Assembly: GCF_025370935.1 (NCBI RefSeq) | Contig: NC_133501.1 | Span: 7,121,036 to 7,185,035 of the forward strand | Direction: 5' to 3' | Length of the DNA stretch: 64,000 nt | Source of the DNA: Choristoneura fumiferana | Lineage: Eukaryota > Arthropoda > Insecta > Lepidoptera > Tortricidae | Shown: one piece after another, positions 48,679-56,900 of the stretch | Numbering within the stretch: the stretch's first letter is position 1 | How the letters are laid out: every line of letters begins with the position of its first letter | Program-made: the position numbers and the translations under genes | The notes under the pieces: model-generated | Told to the model about the DNA's origin: nothing | Databases searched by the model: none | Seen by the model: the letters and a program-made list of their open reading frames with translations, nothing else

Positions 48679-51600
48679 TTGCTACTTTTCCACGCTACAA
48701 CGGCTGGAGAGATATGGATGAAATTTGGTATTTAGATAGCGAAACGTCTGTGCCTCTAGCGTGGCGTTTTCACAAAACATTCGTTTACTATTCGAGGACG
48801 TAAATCGCGCGTTCGATCGTCGATACGTGGCCGCCACATGTCCACGTTGAGGCGTTGTCACCCGTTTTCGTTACGATACGCAACTGCACTGCACTGCACT
48901 GATACTTTTTATTCACATTTCTTGAATAATTAACATTAATTACTATTTGGGATACCGAAGAATATTGACGTATATCAACTTTGTATCTTTAGTCGAATAA
49001 CTTTTAGAAATCGCAATTTGGTTGGCGAATCAATCGCTTGTTGTTTTGTTTTGTCTATTCTTCTTTTTTCTTTTTCTTTTGTTAGGAGTGAGAAGGGTAA
49101 AGGAGACTGGCCTATGCCTATTTCTTTTTTATATACTGGCAACCCATTTTGTAATGTTAGTATTTCTTTTTATTTTAATTAAATAGGAAAGTATTTTTAT
49201 ATTTTTAAACTAAAAATTGTATCGGTCTCACTTAACTGTACTTTTTTTTAAATGTATAATGACCAGATGGTCCCTTAGGAAGACCAGCGCCGTTCGCAAG
49301 ACCGGCAGATTGCTGATTTGGGACCATTTCGTGACATGCATACGTAACAATTTTTATTTTATTTTTATTATTGTTGCTGTTTTTTTTGGAAAATAGGGCG
49401 CTGTCCATTGGAGGACAATATTGCCAGTGTCTAGTAGGTTTTGCCGTTGTACGGTAAAAATTCTAGAAAACGAAATATGAGATGTAATGGTGGATGAACG
49501 ATGACAGCGCGAATTCTATTTCTGTTTTTATTATTATTATTCTTATCCATGTCACTTCACGTCTTGTAATGTCACGAATAAATGTTTTCTTTCTTTCTTA
49601 TACGCGGACGAAATAGTTTACGTAGCAAACCTAGGATTAGCGAGCAAGATGGTGGTAGCAATCCGGGCGGACCTTGCACAAGGTCCTACCACCTGCGTCC
49701 TGCCTGGTCCTATCGTCTGTTTCTGTTGACCCCGTTCTCCTCCGACATCATCGACATTTATCTTTACTATTGGGAATTGGACGACCAGATGGCCTAGTGG
49801 TTAGAGAACTTGACTACGAAGCTTGTGGTCCCGGGTTCGATTCCCGTGTCGGGGCAGATATTTGTATGAAAAATACTAATATTTGTTCTCGGGTCTTGGG
49901 TGTTTAATATGTATTTAAGTATGTATCTATCTATATAATTATATTTATCCGTTGCTTAGTACCCATAACACGAGCTTTGCTAAGCTTACTTTGGGACTAG
50001 GTCAATTGGTGTGAATTGTCCCGTGATATTTATTTATTTAATTGGAAAAAAGACAACCCCAATGAAATGCCACGTCGTGTCTTAGGCGCACGAGCCGTTC
50101 CACACGGGGGCGCGCAAGTGGCGCTGCAAGGAGTGTGACGCCACCTTCATGCACCAGTCCTCGCTCTACCAGCACCGCCGCTCGGTGAGTGCACACAGAG
50201 GAACTAGGACTAGGGCGACCCAAATCGGTTTACCTTTAACCCACTTGAGGCTACCAGATGGTTACCTTTACCTCAACTAATTGATCATTAGATTGTCTCC
50301 TTGGACTTATTGACACCTTGGACATTTTGACACCTTGGACATTTTGACACCTTGGGCATATTGACTCTTTGGACATTTTGACCCTTGGACATTTTGACAC
50401 CTTGGACATTTTGACACCTTGGACATTTTGACTCCTTGGATATATTGACTCCTTGGACATTTTGACCCTTGGACATTTTGACACCTTGGACATTTTGACA
50501 CCTTGGACATTTTGACACCTTGGACATTTTGACTCCTTGGACATTTTGACTCCTTGGATATATTGACTCCTTGGACACTTTGACGCCTTGGATGTTTTGA
50601 ACCTTGGACATATTAACTCCTTGGACATTTTGACCCTTGGACATTTTGACACCTTGGACATTTTGACACCTTGGGCATATTGACTCTTTGGACATTTTGA
50701 CCCTTGGACATTTTGACACCTTGAGCATATTGACTCCTTGGACGTTTTCACCCTTGGACACATTGGCTCCTTGAACATTTTGTCACTTATAATTGGACCC
50801 TCAATGGGTTGACATAAGAGATGAAGGGGCTGTTTCACCGTCCATTGGTTAGTTTTATTTGACGGATAAATGTGATGCCGTCTCCGTCTATTCGAACAAA
50901 ATAAACAGAGACGGCATCACATTTATCTGTCAAATAAATTTAATCAGTGGATGGTGATACAGGGGTTGGGGTTTGTTTCATCACTCATTGATCAATTTTG
51001 GCAGATAAATGTCATACCTTCTCTGTTTGTTGGGACAAAGCAAACAGAGACGGCATCAAAGATATGTGTCACATAAAATTAATCAATCAATAGTGAAACA
51101 GGGGGTAAGTGTTAGCGCAGTTGTTTCTAATATCAGTAATGCAACCCCTCCAACCCTCTCCTTCCCTTAGTAAGCTCCAGGGAGTTGGGAACGTGCAGCC
51201 AGGTTTTTTAGCCGGTGAGTCCGGCACTGTCAGGGCCCTCCCTTCCCAGACGTCCATAATGTACTTACCCCGGCTGTACTTTATGATTTAAATAAAAAAA
51301 AGAAACTAAAAACAAAGTAAAAAAAAGCAAGGACCTAGTTTCTTTGGCTTCCAAGGCGGCTCAATAAAAAAAAAGGTATGCTGTATTTAATTTATTTCTG
51401 CGCATACAAAGTTGTGGGTAAAAGCTAATACATAATCATGTATCTCTTTCCAGCAAATACACAGCGGCGAGAGAGCGTACCAGTGCCACATCTGCTCTAA
51501 AACTTTCACGCAGTCGGGCTCGCTGCAGACACACATCAAATACGTGCACATGAAGATGCAACCGCCACCGCGCAAGCGGAACAAGAAGACTGCCGCCTGA
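35899..51600 (+). CDS. ZAD-C2H2 zinc-finger protein with 12 fingers (gene C)
   Basis: The most complete member: 703 aa from twelve exons, 35899-36060, 36906-37040, 40189-40944, 41431-41558, 42513-42587, 44636-44777, 45373-45485, 46745-46841, 47766-47921, 48429-48530, 50086-50184 and 51454-51600 (stop TGA). All junctions are GT..AG and in frame. The ZAD ligands are C25, C28, C66 and C69. The 252-codon exon 3 holds an acidic linker with three tandem 21-aa repeats (residues ~184-246), a Lys-rich patch and finger 1. Fingers 3, 4 and 7-11 are each completed across an intron. Finger 6 ends in Cys instead of His (C-x2-C-x12-H-x8-C). The tail after finger 12 is basic (PPPRKRNKK). ZAD is known to homodimerise and fingers to bind DNA, so this is a probable sequence-specific nuclear factor. 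Introns carry two minisatellites and many MITEs. Confidence 0.93.
36515..36735 (+). repeat. Dispersed repeat, copy 3
   Basis: Plus-strand copy of 9370-9595 and 10060-10296: 'aatgcaaaaagaggggtgtt', 'gtggcaccgtagctctta', 'gagatattgaactttga'. It lies in gene C intron 1. Confidence 0.65.
36750..36852 (-). mobile_element. Retroelement 3' end
   Basis: The minus strand reads 'ctggaagagatccctttaag' then an AATAAA tail. The same type is at 38715-38870. It ends ~50 bp before gene C exon 2. Confidence 0.6.
37175..37460. repeat. Foldback-like dispersed repeat
   Basis: 'gctcacccgcgacctta' and 'ctcgcgggtgagcaa' mark inverted ends, with 'cagttcctccacctccac' mirrored inside. A related inverted copy is 47955-48260 and a fragment is at 57236-57310. 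It lies in gene C intron 2. Confidence 0.6.
37569..37924. mobile_element. MITE with AATACGGTATTTGAC inverted ends, intact copy
   Basis: 356 bp with ends AATACGGTATTTGACAACTC and AGTCAAATACCGTATT. It serves as the reference for 1314-1600 and 11123-11580. Non-coding; gene C intron 2. Confidence 0.85.
37995..38530. mobile_element. MITE with GGTTCTCACGAGGCGATTTT ends and duplicated right end
   Basis: The left end GGTTCTCACGAGGCGATTTT is mirrored by AAATCGCCTCGTGAGAACC, which occurs twice (near 38445 and 38522) within a tandem ~78-bp duplication. Gene C intron 2. Confidence 0.75.
38715..38870 (-). mobile_element. Jockey-like retroelement 3' end
   Basis: The minus strand reads 'ctggaagagatcgctttta' and 'gcgataagaccgccta', then 'gcaataaac' and an A/T tail. 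This layout is common to 3' ends of jockey-type elements in insects. Confidence 0.6.
39180..39545 (+). repeat. (ACTAATAT)n array and dispersed repeat
   Basis: 39190-39325 is an array of 'tactaatata' variants. It runs into a repeat with a 'gtctgtctgtctg' block, 'gaaccgattttgatgaaatt' and 'gcagacgaagtcgcgggc', a very common insect repeat. Gene C intron 2. Confidence 0.75.
39756..39960. mobile_element. Foldback MITE (CCACCAGAGATGTGC family)
   Basis: Arms from 'agcgtttccaccaataatgt' to 'acatctctggtggaaactgc', with 'caatagaaacgcttcattta' mirrored. Gene C intron 2. Confidence 0.75.
41578..41712. mobile_element. Foldback MITE (GAGTTTAGACTTGCAAGAAA)
   Basis: Ends GAGTTTAGACTTGCAAGAAA and TTTCTTGCAAGTCTAAGCTC, with 'gcaagttgcattacattg' mirrored. 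It starts about 20 bp after the donor of gene C exon 4. Confidence 0.8.
41840..42080 (+). repeat. Dispersed repeat fragments
   Basis: 41840-41910 carries 'agcccgaaacatgtcaggct'. 41960-42075 carries 'cgtctccgcaggacgg' and 'caacttgaaatttggta', the inverse of sequence near 56660-56720. Confidence 0.5.
42085..42510 (+). repeat. 30-bp minisatellite in gene C intron 4
   Basis: About 14 units of ~29-30 bp built on 'caacagcccttacaacatga' followed by 'atgttggtgt' or 'ctgttgtgt'. The last unit runs directly into the acceptor of exon 5 (cag at 42510-42512). Confidence 0.92.
42630..42850. mobile_element. Foldback MITE (CCACCAGAGATGTGC family)
   Basis: Begins 40 bp after the exon 5 donor of gene C, with 'ctgtttccatcagaggtg' and an inverted right half including 'tgtttccaccagagac'. 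Confidence 0.7.
42872..43455 (-). repeat. ~600-bp dispersed repeat, inverted copy
   Basis: Reverse complement of 27876-28487, from 'ttagggttccggagcaaaa' to 'cacgctcttggccggtttt'. Confidence 0.75.
43555..43852 (-). mobile_element. RTE-type retrotransposon fragment (minus)
   Basis: The minus-strand ORF reads RSKTRIADVGAKTARLKW, then WAGHVSRMHPLRWAKNATEW, an RTE-like ORF2 C-terminus. It abuts another retroelement tail at 43853. Confidence 0.8.
43853..44030 (-). mobile_element. Retroelement 3' end (minus)
   Basis: Inverted relative of 2055-2282: 'aataggccgcaatgggcac' and 'agaccatcattgccaagaag'. Confidence 0.7.
44218..44535 (-). mobile_element. Non-LTR element 3' end (minus)
   Basis: Reverse complement of the tail of 391-921 and 63910-64000: 'agtcaaaatatctttattca', 'aacacagtaggttcgctatt'. 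It ends ~100 bp before gene C exon 6. Confidence 0.8.
44870..45200 (-). mobile_element. RT ORF fragment (minus) with a MITE inside
   Basis: 44870-44925 and 45036-45200 match, inverted, codons near the end of the RT ORF at 63620-63790 ('gcaatttcccagaaacgact', 'gaactttaagcttcccc'). Between them, 44927-45030 is a foldback with 'ctatggacgcactatgcggt' and its mirror. Gene C intron 6. Confidence 0.7.
45205..45345. mobile_element. Foldback MITE (CACCGTAT..GATGACCGTA)
   Basis: Arms with 'cactgcaccgtatcacac' and 'acggtcatagtataatacgg' are mirrored. It ends ~30 bp before gene C exon 7. Confidence 0.6.
45554..46024. mobile_element. ~470-bp DNA-transposon-like element, copy 1
   Basis: Inverted ends AATGAGGGCTATCG and CGATAGCCCTCATT. 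The interior is shared with 47050-47672 ('gttgcgtagtcccgtttt', 'acacagacattcattgccc'). No ORF. Gene C intron 7. Confidence 0.8.
46440..46600 (+). repeat. CATCTAGTG-containing tandem repeat in intron
   Basis: Three copies of 'gcgccatctagtgtccgcc'-like units with 'acaggaaactata' spacing. The same unit forms the start of the gene C 3' UTR at 51600-51830. Confidence 0.75.
47050..47672. mobile_element. ~470-bp DNA-transposon-like element, copy 2, with insertion
   Basis: Same family as 45554-46024, in the next intron and same orientation. It is split by 47372-47570, the common 'taatattataaatgtgaaag'...'gcgaagccgcgggtaaacg' repeat. Confidence 0.8.
47955..48260 (-). repeat. Dispersed repeat, inverted relative of 37175-37460
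   Basis: Shares 'gtggaggtggaggaactgca' and 'ggtcgcgggtgagcaaag'. Gene C intron 9. Confidence 0.6.
48636..48676 (+). repeat. (TG)n microsatellite
   Basis: About 20 TG units in gene C intron 10, next to a partial copy of the 9370-9595 repeat. Confidence 0.9.
48677..49380 (+). other. Gene C intron 10, mostly unrecognised
   Basis: Low-complexity T-rich tracts near 49060-49400. No exon or full element was seen. Confidence 0.45.
49390..49515 (+). repeat. 125-bp dispersed repeat
   Basis: Second copy of 14085-14210. Confidence 0.65.
49775..50042 (+). mobile_element. tRNA-derived SINE (plus)
   Basis: A box TGGCCTAGTGGTTAGAG, B box GGTTCGATTCC, and a body with 'taagtatgtatctatctat' and a (TTTA)n tail. 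It ends ~45 bp before gene C exon 11, so its tail makes up the branch-point region. Confidence 0.8.
50285..50785 (+). repeat. 17-bp minisatellite in gene C intron 11
   Basis: Roughly 29 units of 'ttggacattttgacacc' with 16-18 bp variants. The minus strand has no stop in the unit, so it reads as long Lys/Ser/Val-rich ORFs with CPRCQN repeats in all frames. Taken as non-coding. Confidence 0.92.
50825..51105. mobile_element. Two adjacent foldback MITEs (GGGGCTGTTTCACC)
   Basis: 50825-50968 and 50968-51105 are both palindromes of the 3467-3604 family, head to tail. The second is more diverged. Gene C intron 11. Confidence 0.75.
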
Positions 51601-52090
51601 ACAGGGCCATCTAGTGCCCGACACGGGAAACTATAGTGCGGTGGCAGTACAGCGACATCTAGTGCCCGCCACAGAAAACTACGGGGCGGCGGCCGTAGTC
51701 ACCACCACGGGAAACTATAAATACAGGGCGTTGGCATTATAGTGACATCTAGTGTCCGCCACGGAAAACTACAAGTACAGGGCGGTGGCAGTGTAGCGCC
51801 ATCCAGTGTCCGCCACAATAAACTACGGAACCACGCAGTTTACGACATCTTGAAGTCGGTATGTGAACCTACAAGGATATAACGAGCTTCTGAATCGGTG
51901 GTTTCCTGTGTGTCACTATTTGATACAAATAAATAATACATAAGTACTTAGAAAAAGTTAAGTTTTACAAAATAAATGTTTGCCAGGTAAGTGTTGCCAT
52001 ACGATGTATTCGGTCAATATGTTGTTGCGATATGGCGGCCCCATGGGCTTGACGACATCTTTAACCGTTTAATGTAGGAATAAACTTTTC
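51601..52090 (+). promoter_or_regulatory. Gene C 3' UTR with repeated CATCTAGTG units and poly(A) signals
   Basis: Directly after the TGA, units with 'acatctagtg(c/t)ccgccac' recur at about 51607, 51652, 51742 and 51803, separated by 'gaaactac/ata' and 'gggcggtggcag'. AATAAA occurs at 51928-51933 and 51971-51976, either of which may end the transcript. Confidence 0.65.
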
Positions 52091-53325
52091 TACACCTAAT
52101 ACTAGTGTGTTTTATTTGTCTAAATTCAACGACGAGGCAGTTGAGCGAGTCAACGGGTTCGCATCTGAGAAGTATTGTCGACCCTTGATTTGAGGAACTG
52201 CTGATACAACACTCTTATTACCTTGGCAGTAGAATGGTGTGTAGATCATTTTGAGCACCGTAGTCGCTCATCTACTTTAGCTGCTGACTGTATACATGCA
52301 TTTGTTTCTTAAAAAAAAATCGTAGATTTATAAACATGATAGTCTTGAAGGACTAAATGTGCCAAGAACCTGAGACCATAAACACAATATTCGTAACAGT
52401 TAGTTGTGTGTATTGTGCCATAAAAAAGTCTTCTAATAAAAAAAAAAATCTAGTAAATTTATAAAACTATCAAAATGATTATTCGCTCTAGTTCCTCTAA
52501 TGAAACTCCTCAATTTCTATTTCACACGCACTGTGTGTAGGGCATGTTGTTATGTAAAGTTTTTATTGGATGCCACTGAAAAACAGCGCCCGGCTTGCCG
52601 CAACATTTTGCTGATTGGAGCCGCCCACGTCAGGGGTTGGACACTTCGCAGTTTAGGTTCGTTCGGCCGGCGCACCCACCCAACCATTGGGTGCACGGCA
52701 GTGGGTTGCCGCTTAGCTCGCATGCTGGACGCGTCGCACGTGATTTGTGTAGGTACCTACCAACTTATTTTTTTTGCAAACTATGACTTCGAAATTGTTT
52801 ACGGCTGTATAAATAAAAAGAAGATAAAAGAATCGGAATTATCATTTTTCAACCCAGGTATTGTAAGGTGCGAAGCCAATTTCTTGCATTTAATTTAAAC
52901 CATCATATAGTTAAATACTCTGTAAGAGTAAATAGTAGGTGCATAACGAGAACAAGATTGTTAGGTATTACAAGGATTTTAGGGCATCTAAAGGAATATA
53001 GTTTTGCGACAGGTAGGTACTTATTTAGTAGATTTTCGTATTGTTTACAATCAAAGTCGATTCCTTATTGATTGAATACCGTTTAATTCACCTAAAAGTA
53101 AATACTTTAGACCCATTTTAAAACAAATGCCTAAAACTAAGTTTGCTCAAATGTTTGTTTTTAGGTAAGTAAGTAGGCACTTTGTCAAGCCAACTTAAAA
53201 CCAACTAAACAAAAATATCACTAAAGATTGAACAAAGAGGTACCTACTACCAAATGGTTGCTGTTGCTGATAAAATATTGTTGTTTTGTTTGTAGCTTTA
53301 GCCATTAAAGTTTATTTACTTATTT
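52090..53325. other. Interval between genes C and D
   Basis: A GC-rich patch at 52580-52740 lies in an open frame of 132 codons (52500-52898, plus) with scattered Cys. I recognise no domain and no paralogue, so I do not call it a gene. The rest is AT-rich. Confidence 0.4.
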
Positions 53326-53530
53326 TTTTTTTTTTTTTTTATGTAGCCTGTATTATGTCCCACTGCTGGGCAAAGGCCTCCCCTTTTCTCCGCCACTCTC
53401 CCTGTCCTGGGCATGCACTGCCAATCGAGCTGAAAAGCGCTCAGGTCGTCCCGCCATCTCCTCTTGGGTCTGCCTCTGCTCCTATGCCCATCCCTCGGAT
53501 CCCATTCGGTTGCGATCCGTGCCCATCGGT
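53325..53530 (-). mobile_element. RTE-type fragment
   Basis: 'gtcccactgctgggcaaagg' and 'cgtcccgccatctcctcttg' are the inverse of an RTE ORF2 tail. Confidence 0.65.
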
Positions 53531-53636
53531 CCGGACTTATTTATTAAAGGTAATTAATTACATTTCTTCTAAAATTTTGTACATGACAACCCACACATAA
53601 ACGTCAAACTGACAGTTGCAAAAAGAGGTCAATACC

Positions 53637-53732
53637 CTGCGGGCTACTATGAAATTCGAAAATCGTTTATCTATACTGTTTCATACGAGAGTGAGAGGGA
53701 TGGTACGATACGAATTTCGGAGTAGGCCCTCT
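53637..53732. mobile_element. Foldback MITE (GGGCTACTACGAAACTCGAA, worn)
   Basis: Worn copy of the 7602-7733 family, ~200 bp upstream of gene D start. Confidence 0.6.
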
Positions 53733-53937
53733 GGACTGACTGAACATCAATATTGCATGCGGCACCGGCACTTGGCACTTACTAGTGTATATACTCCACT
53801 CTGTGTGCAGCACTTTGTTTTGATGAATGAATATGCATGATAAAGATAATAATAATGTGGTAAACCTAAACTTTAACTCTATTTTTAACTAAAAAGATCC
53901 TTTAGGTGAAGATAAAACTATTGTCAAATAGTTAAAG

Positions 53938-56900
53938 ATGGATAAAATGTTTCACGTGAACTACAGCGATGGTCTATCTGGACTGTCGTCAGGTAACCTT
54001 TTTTGTATATTTATCTAATAATTTTAAGTACCTAAACAAAAGAAGTCAAAGTTCATAATTACTTGCAACATAAAACTGAATGTTCAGTTTGAATATTTCT
54101 AATTCAGGCCTTTTTTTTAAATACCTAAGCGTATGTTTTGCTCAGGCTTGAAGCCCGAGCTGCGGGCGTGCCGCGCGTGCCTCGCCACTGACACCAAGCT
54201 GTACCCCCTGAGCCCCGGGCTGGCGGAGGCCTACGAGTATCTCTTGGGGACACAAGTAAATTGATAACCGTACACATAGGATCGTTGACACTATAAAACT
54301 ATAATAGGCTAGACAGAGAGCTCTGCAGAGCTGTTTCCACTATAGCTAAATGAAGCATTTCTATTGGTTCATAACAAACACATTCCTCCCAACACACCTT
54401 TGCACATCTCGGATGGAAAAGTAGCCTAAAAAGTCTTATCGGAGGAGAGCATTTCTATCCAAGGAAGAGACTTGGATATTGTATTTTTCTGTTGGTTTAG
54501 TTTTTTTTTTCAAAGCTGAATGACGCCCAGGGCAGCACTACCTTAATTACGCCCCAGGATTAAACAGCCTTCTCTGTACTAGCTGCTTTTCTCCTAGCTT
54601 TTCTCCAGCAGCTGTGTTCCAGGTGTGACGAACAGACGGGCTGCCGCAGCACATATGCAGCTTTTGCAGCGCGCTGCTGCTCAAGTTTGCAGCATTCCGG
54701 GAGCGCTGCGCGCGCGCACGCCGGCTCATGGACGCCGCCATCTTGGAACTGCAGTATCAGCCGGTATTTTTAACACGCTTTTATTTATAACTAGCCCGAC
54801 TAGCCGTTAGCCGTTATCCCGCGGGAACTATGCAATTTTCCAGGATAAAACTATTCTATGTCCTTCCCCGGGACTCAAACTATCTGTATACCGAATTTCA
54901 TCGAAATCGGTCCAGTGGTTTAGACGTGATGAAGTAACAAACAAACAAACAGACTTACAAACTTTCGCATTTATAATATTAGTGGAAAACGCAAATATTT
55001 AATACAATGTACCTATAGAACGGTATATTCTTTTATGTGATTTAAATTACATGTTTTTAACTTGTGTCGTTTAATAACCGAGTTCCTATGGCCCCTTCCA
55101 GTTCCATCATCAGACCCTTGGTTACCATTTAGCACCAAAGTACTCGTCAAGACGAATCAAACAAACCCACACTCAATGGGTTTGTGTTGTTTCATTACGT
55201 AGTTCTTATGGCCACCTTCCAGCTTCATCATCAGATCAGCTCCATGTCATAATAATACTACTGAAGTTGGTCAAATTTAACTTGCAAGATTTGACTACAG
55301 ACAGACAGACATACAAACAACGGGACAGGTGAAACTAAATAAAAGCTTTTTTTAGTGTAGAAAAAACTTCATCCATTTCAGATAACAACAGACTTCGTAC
55401 GCTCCATAGATCGAATGTCGCACAATCTGCTCCTAGAATTCACACTCGGTCTTGACGCAAAAGTTATCTATCTCACTCACCAGGACGATGATGATGATGA
55501 TGATGTTAATATAAAAGAAAATGATGAACAATATGACGATGATAAAGCTGTAATCGATATGGACGACACCGATGGACTAGCTGATGTGCTAAATGATTTT
55601 GAAGAAATAAGAAATTCTTTAAATGATGAAGTACATATTAACTTTAATGATAATGAATTCAATGACATTAACGAAGAAAATGATTCTAGAAACAGAACTT
55701 TTAATGATCACGTAGAAGGTTTATTTAGTGGCAAAGAGATGAGCAATCTGCATGATTTGATTGAGAAAAACGGTTTTAATTCTAAAAGTATTTGTAATAA
55801 TGATATAGCTGATATAATTAATACTGAATTTAGAGGGAAAACTGTCATTAAGAAATCATCAGAAGAAAGTAGCAAGATGACTGCAGTTAATAAAGAAATA
55901 AACAATACAGCGATTGTGAATAAGAATTTAAACGTCAATTTGCCTGATGATATAAATTTTACTGATGTTTCTATTAATACAAACGATCTTAACGAAAACG
56001 AGAATTCCAATTTAGTGGACGCATTTAACAACTTCATTTTAGATCACGATTATTTAGACGAGAAATTTCTCATAGAAACTGGAGAAGCGGATCCTGTGAA
56101 AAAACACATAGTTTCAAAGAAAACTGACGAAGAATCCTTGTTGAGAGAAATTATACCTAAAATGACTAAGAAAGAAAAGAAACTCGTTATAAAAGAGATA
56201 GAAAACAACGATCAAGTTAAAACAACTAAAACCAAAACAAAACTAAGGGGTGCATTAAAAAACATAAGGAAACATAAAAATAAATTAGCAAAAGATGACA
56301 CTTTAGACGAAGATGATTCCAGTTCTTTACCTTTGACAGTTAAGGATACAAATGATACTAAAGAACTGACCGGTGATTTCGTTAAATTCGGTGATGATTT
56401 TAACTTTAGGATATTTGTTTTGACGAGGGAGGAGCAGTTGGAAGAATTGGAGAAGAAAAGAGAGGGCGTGTTGTATCGCGGCGCTCCTTACAAGTGCGCG
56501 ATGTGCGCCAAGGGGTTCCGATCTCCCGCCACATACAACAACCATATGAAAATACACGACCCGGTAAGTTGTTCCTAAAAATAAGTTTTTGGTAAAAAAA
56601 CATTTTTAATACGAGCTTTTATTTGCTGACTGTACTTGTATTGTCACCCAAACCACATTTGCATACCAAATTTCAAGTTGATGCTTATTAACCGTTGAAG
56701 AGTTCCGTCCTGCGGAGACTACCAAATTATTGTATTGTCACGCAATTTACATAAGTATATCGAATTTCAAGTCAATCCAACTACTGGAAGTTGGTTGAAT
56801 TTAACTTGCAAGATTTGATTACAGACAGACAGACAACGGGACAGGTGAAACTAAATAAAAGTGACTATGAGTGAAAATCAAGAAAGTTTAAGACATTATA

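Noticed and set aside
48372..48803. 143-codon plus-strand gene
   Set aside because: Only 48429-48530 is coding (gene C exon 10); the remainder is intron and a (TG)n tract.
50251..50838. 195-codon minus-strand open frame with CPRCQN repeats
   Set aside because: Product of the 17-bp minisatellite; the other frames read the same peptide.
52500..52898. 132-codon plus-strand frame with several Cys
   Set aside because: Cys spacing fits no finger, no paralogue in the window, and no splice or codon signal; left as unrecognised sequence.
55708..56037. 109-codon minus-strand frame
   Set aside because: Antisense of the Asn/Asp-rich gene D linker.
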